The translations under genes and the position numbers were made by a program. Under the pieces are notes generated by a model. That model was not told the origin of the DNA. It worked only from the letters and a program-made list of their open reading frames with translations, and ran no database searches. Shown here in pieces: positions 62,541 to 64,000 of a DNA stretch of 64,000 nt; within the stretch, counting starts at the first letter, position 1, and every line of letters starts with the position of its first letter. Source of the stretch: Bacteroidota bacterium (GTDB taxonomy: Bacteria > Bacteroidota > Bacteroidia > B-17B0 > Aurantibacillaceae); NCBI GenBank assembly GCA_021156365.1, contig JAJNDK010000004.1, positions 319,137 through 383,136 on the forward strand. Direction: 5' to 3'.

Positions 62541-62699
62541 TTGCCAAATAAATCACCCGAATGTTCATCGTGTTCACAAATCAAATTTCAGTAAATGAAG
62601 AGTTTAGTGATTTGTTAATAATTATTTTATGCCGCACAAATACTAAAGGTCTAATTTCGCGTTATAAATCAGTATCACTTACTGACTAAAAACTACCCT

Positions 62700-63104
62700 A
62701 TGAAACCAACCCTATTGCTATTTCTCATAGCAACAGTATTTTTCCTGGCCGGAAAAATACATGCACAATCCTTTGCAATAAACAGCATACATCTTTCAAA
62801 AGAAGCTTCTACTACAGACAGCTCCATTCAATACACATTAACGGCGACAATTGATCTGGCAGATACGAATGCCTTGAAAGAAGTACATTGTAAAATAAAG
62901 GGAGTGAGCAGCGACACCGCTTATTTCGAGGCGAATTTCGTAATTCCTCAAACCGAAGGCACATTTATCAATGGCATCATGAAAGACAGATACATGTTGT
63001 TTTTAAACCTCGGCACTTTTATGCTCAGGGAACCTGTTCTGCTTGAAACCGGGCTGATAGACAGGGATAATAACCGAAGTAATACTTATCAAACCAATGA
63101 ATAA
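62700..63104 (+). CDS. Small exported protein upstream of the Rhs-like gene
   Basis: A 134-aa protein with a signal peptide (1-22, ending AGKIHAQ) and a beta-rich mature part (SIQYTLTATIDLADTNALKEV, TAYFEANFVIP, LFLNLGTFMLREPVLLETGL), like a short beta-sandwich. One Cys in the mature part. No family recognised. Its stop codon lies 1 nt before the next ATG, so it is almost surely co-translated with the Rhs-like gene and could be a partner or chaperone for it. A weak TAATTTCG box lies about 45 nt upstream. Confidence 0.7.
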   Translation: MKPTLLLFLIATVFFLAGKIHAQSFAINSIHLSKEASTTDSSIQYTLTATIDLADTNALKEVHCKIKGVSSDTAYFEANFVIPQTEGTFINGIMKDRYMLFLNLGTFMLREPVLLETGLIDRDNNRSNTYQTNE

Positions 63105-63105
63105 T

Positions 63106-64000
63106 ATGAAGAAGCTATTTTTAATTATCCTGTTGTTGAATACACTTATTCGGATAGACTCCCATGCGCAGGAAGACTCTTATGTTTCGGGACCATCTGT
63201 TCTCTCACCGTCTCCGAATGCCTCGGGGCTTGGTAGATATGCCGAATTCCCGGTAAGTCTGTATACGGGTATTCCGGGGATCAGCCTTCCAATATATACG
63301 ATATCCGCCGGAGAATTGTCCGTGCCTATTTCTTTATCCTATCATGCAAAAGGTGTAAGAGTAGAAGATCAGGCATCCTGGGTGGGCCTGGGCTGGAGCC
63401 TGAATGCAGGAGGGGTTGTGACAAGATCAGTAATTGGGTTGCCGGATGATGTACAAGGATCCGGATATACGACTTATGGCGTTTGTGGAGGCACATTGGC
63501 TCTTCACGATGGATTTTTAGCCTCAGGAGGTACTATACACAATTTATATAACGCCTCTTTTACTCCAAGTGATGCTGGTATATTATATGAACTGGCTGAA
63601 GGATCAGTGGATGGAGAGCCGGATAAATTTTTCTTTAATTTTAATGGAATGAGCGGCGAGTTTGTTTTCGACAAAGACGGCAATCCTTCGCTGATGAGTG
63701 ATCAGAAACTGGCAATCACCTATACACGGGATGCTGCTACACATAGAATCAATAGTTTTAAGATTGTGGACCAGGACGGAACCATTTATTCTTTTAACGC
63801 CATTGAGCTTACCTCTTATTATATCAACACGGACGACGGATCGGCCATGGGAGTTGCTTTACCCATTCCTTATTTACAGACCACGTGGAATCCTGATGGC
63901 CGCTCTTATAACTCTGCATGGTACCTCACAAAAATTGAGAACGCAAATAAAACTCAGGAGATCAACCTTACCTATGTAAATGAGAATGTAAAGGATGTAA
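63106..64000 (+). CDS. Secreted Rhs/SpvB-like repeat protein (3' end outside window)
   Basis: N-terminal 298 codons of a larger protein that runs off the window; the frame is open to the last base. After a signal peptide (residues 1-22: MKKLFLIILLL ... HAQ) the sequence shows the entry region of SpvB/Rhs-type proteins as found in Bacteroidota: SGLGRYAEFPVSLYTGIPGI, PISLSYHAKGVRVEDQASWVGLGWSLNAGG and the following barrel strands (DKFFFNFNGMSGEFVFDKDG). Complete members usually continue with YD/RHS repeats and a variable C-terminal toxin-like domain, not visible here. It follows the small exported protein by 1 nt. Confidence 0.85.
   Translation, partial: MKKLFLIILLLNTLIRIDSHAQEDSYVSGPSVLSPSPNASGLGRYAEFPVSLYTGIPGISLPIYTISAGELSVPISLSYHAKGVRVEDQASWVGLGWSLNAGGVVTRSVIGLPDDVQGSGYTTYGVCGGTLALHDGFLASGGTIHNLYNASFTPSDAGILYELAEGSVDGEPDKFFFNFNGMSGEFVFDKDGNPSLMSDQKLAITYTRDAATHRINSFKIVDQDGTIYSFNAIELTSYYINTDDGSAMGVALPIPYLQTTWNPDGRSYNSAWYLTKIENANKTQEINLTYVNENVKDV

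Noticed and set aside
63698-63979. A 93-codon frame near the window end
   Set aside because: It lies in another frame of the Rhs-like gene, whose own frame is open through 64000 and has a signal peptide and family motifs.
1-64000. tRNA, rRNA or riboswitch genes
   Set aside because: The gaps were read for cloverleaf ends, rRNA-like stretches and known aptamer cores; nothing convincing was seen by eye, though a covariance search could not be run.

Overview
The window comes from a member of the Bacteroidota. The evidence is lineage-specific: proteins with type IX secretion (T9SS) C-terminal signals, the gliding lipoprotein GldD, GSCFA, DUF983, WbqC and bestrophin families, and many TAnnTTTG promoter boxes (the Bacteroidota -7 element) close to start codons. 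The genus cannot be named. No rRNA, tRNA, CRISPR array, transposase, prophage or plasmid gene was seen. It reads as ordinary chromosome, densely packed on both strands.

Layout. 1-5.9 kb: a MarR-type regulator (cut by the window edge) followed by a complete RND efflux operon (adaptor, pump, TolC-like channel). 5.9-9.7 kb: DUF983, an AraC-type regulator, a coupled minus-strand set EVE/tsaE/GSCFA, and a divergent YbaB. 9.8-18.9 kb: a PhoH-type ATPase, a leucine-rich-repeat protein, a T9SS cargo with a tandemly duplicated domain, a membrane pyrophosphatase fused to a YceI domain, and rhodanese plus dxr (MEP isoprenoid pathway). 19-29.3 kb: ABC exporter, MFS transporter, radC, a MerR-like gene, topA, miaB and a sigma-54 activator with a HEAT-like partner. 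29.3-36.5 kb: a TPR protein and an outer-membrane barrel in one operon, a divergent FtsE-like ATPase, a repeat-rich gap and a PAS-SpoIIE phosphatase. 36.6-49.3 kb: base-excision glycosylase, a T9SS M1 peptidase, bestrophin, a very large NtrY-like kinase, nhaA, and an overlapping operon of flippase-like protein, glycosyltransferase and orphan ABC permease. 49.4-64 kb: ruvC, pyruvate kinase, an aminotransferase, a 1243-residue PKD adhesin-like T9SS protein, tatA-gatA, ssb-gldD, WbqC, grpE-dnaJ, and the start of an Rhs/SpvB-like secreted protein running off the end.

Themes. (1) Envelope and secretion dominate: at least three T9SS cargo proteins, GldD, TatA, RND efflux, and the TPR/barrel pair. 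(2) Gaps between genes hold several palindromic repeat families, above all an 18-bp palindrome TCCCGATAGCTATCGGGA with four full or near-full copies and one rearranged relative. (3) Several -7 boxes lie 4-8 nt before the start codon, which points to leaderless mRNAs and decides several start codons. (4) The most unusual protein is the pyrophosphatase-YceI fusion, which also seems to carry its ion-transport glutamate in helix 5 rather than helix 6. Family assignments rest on reading motifs; no database search was run.
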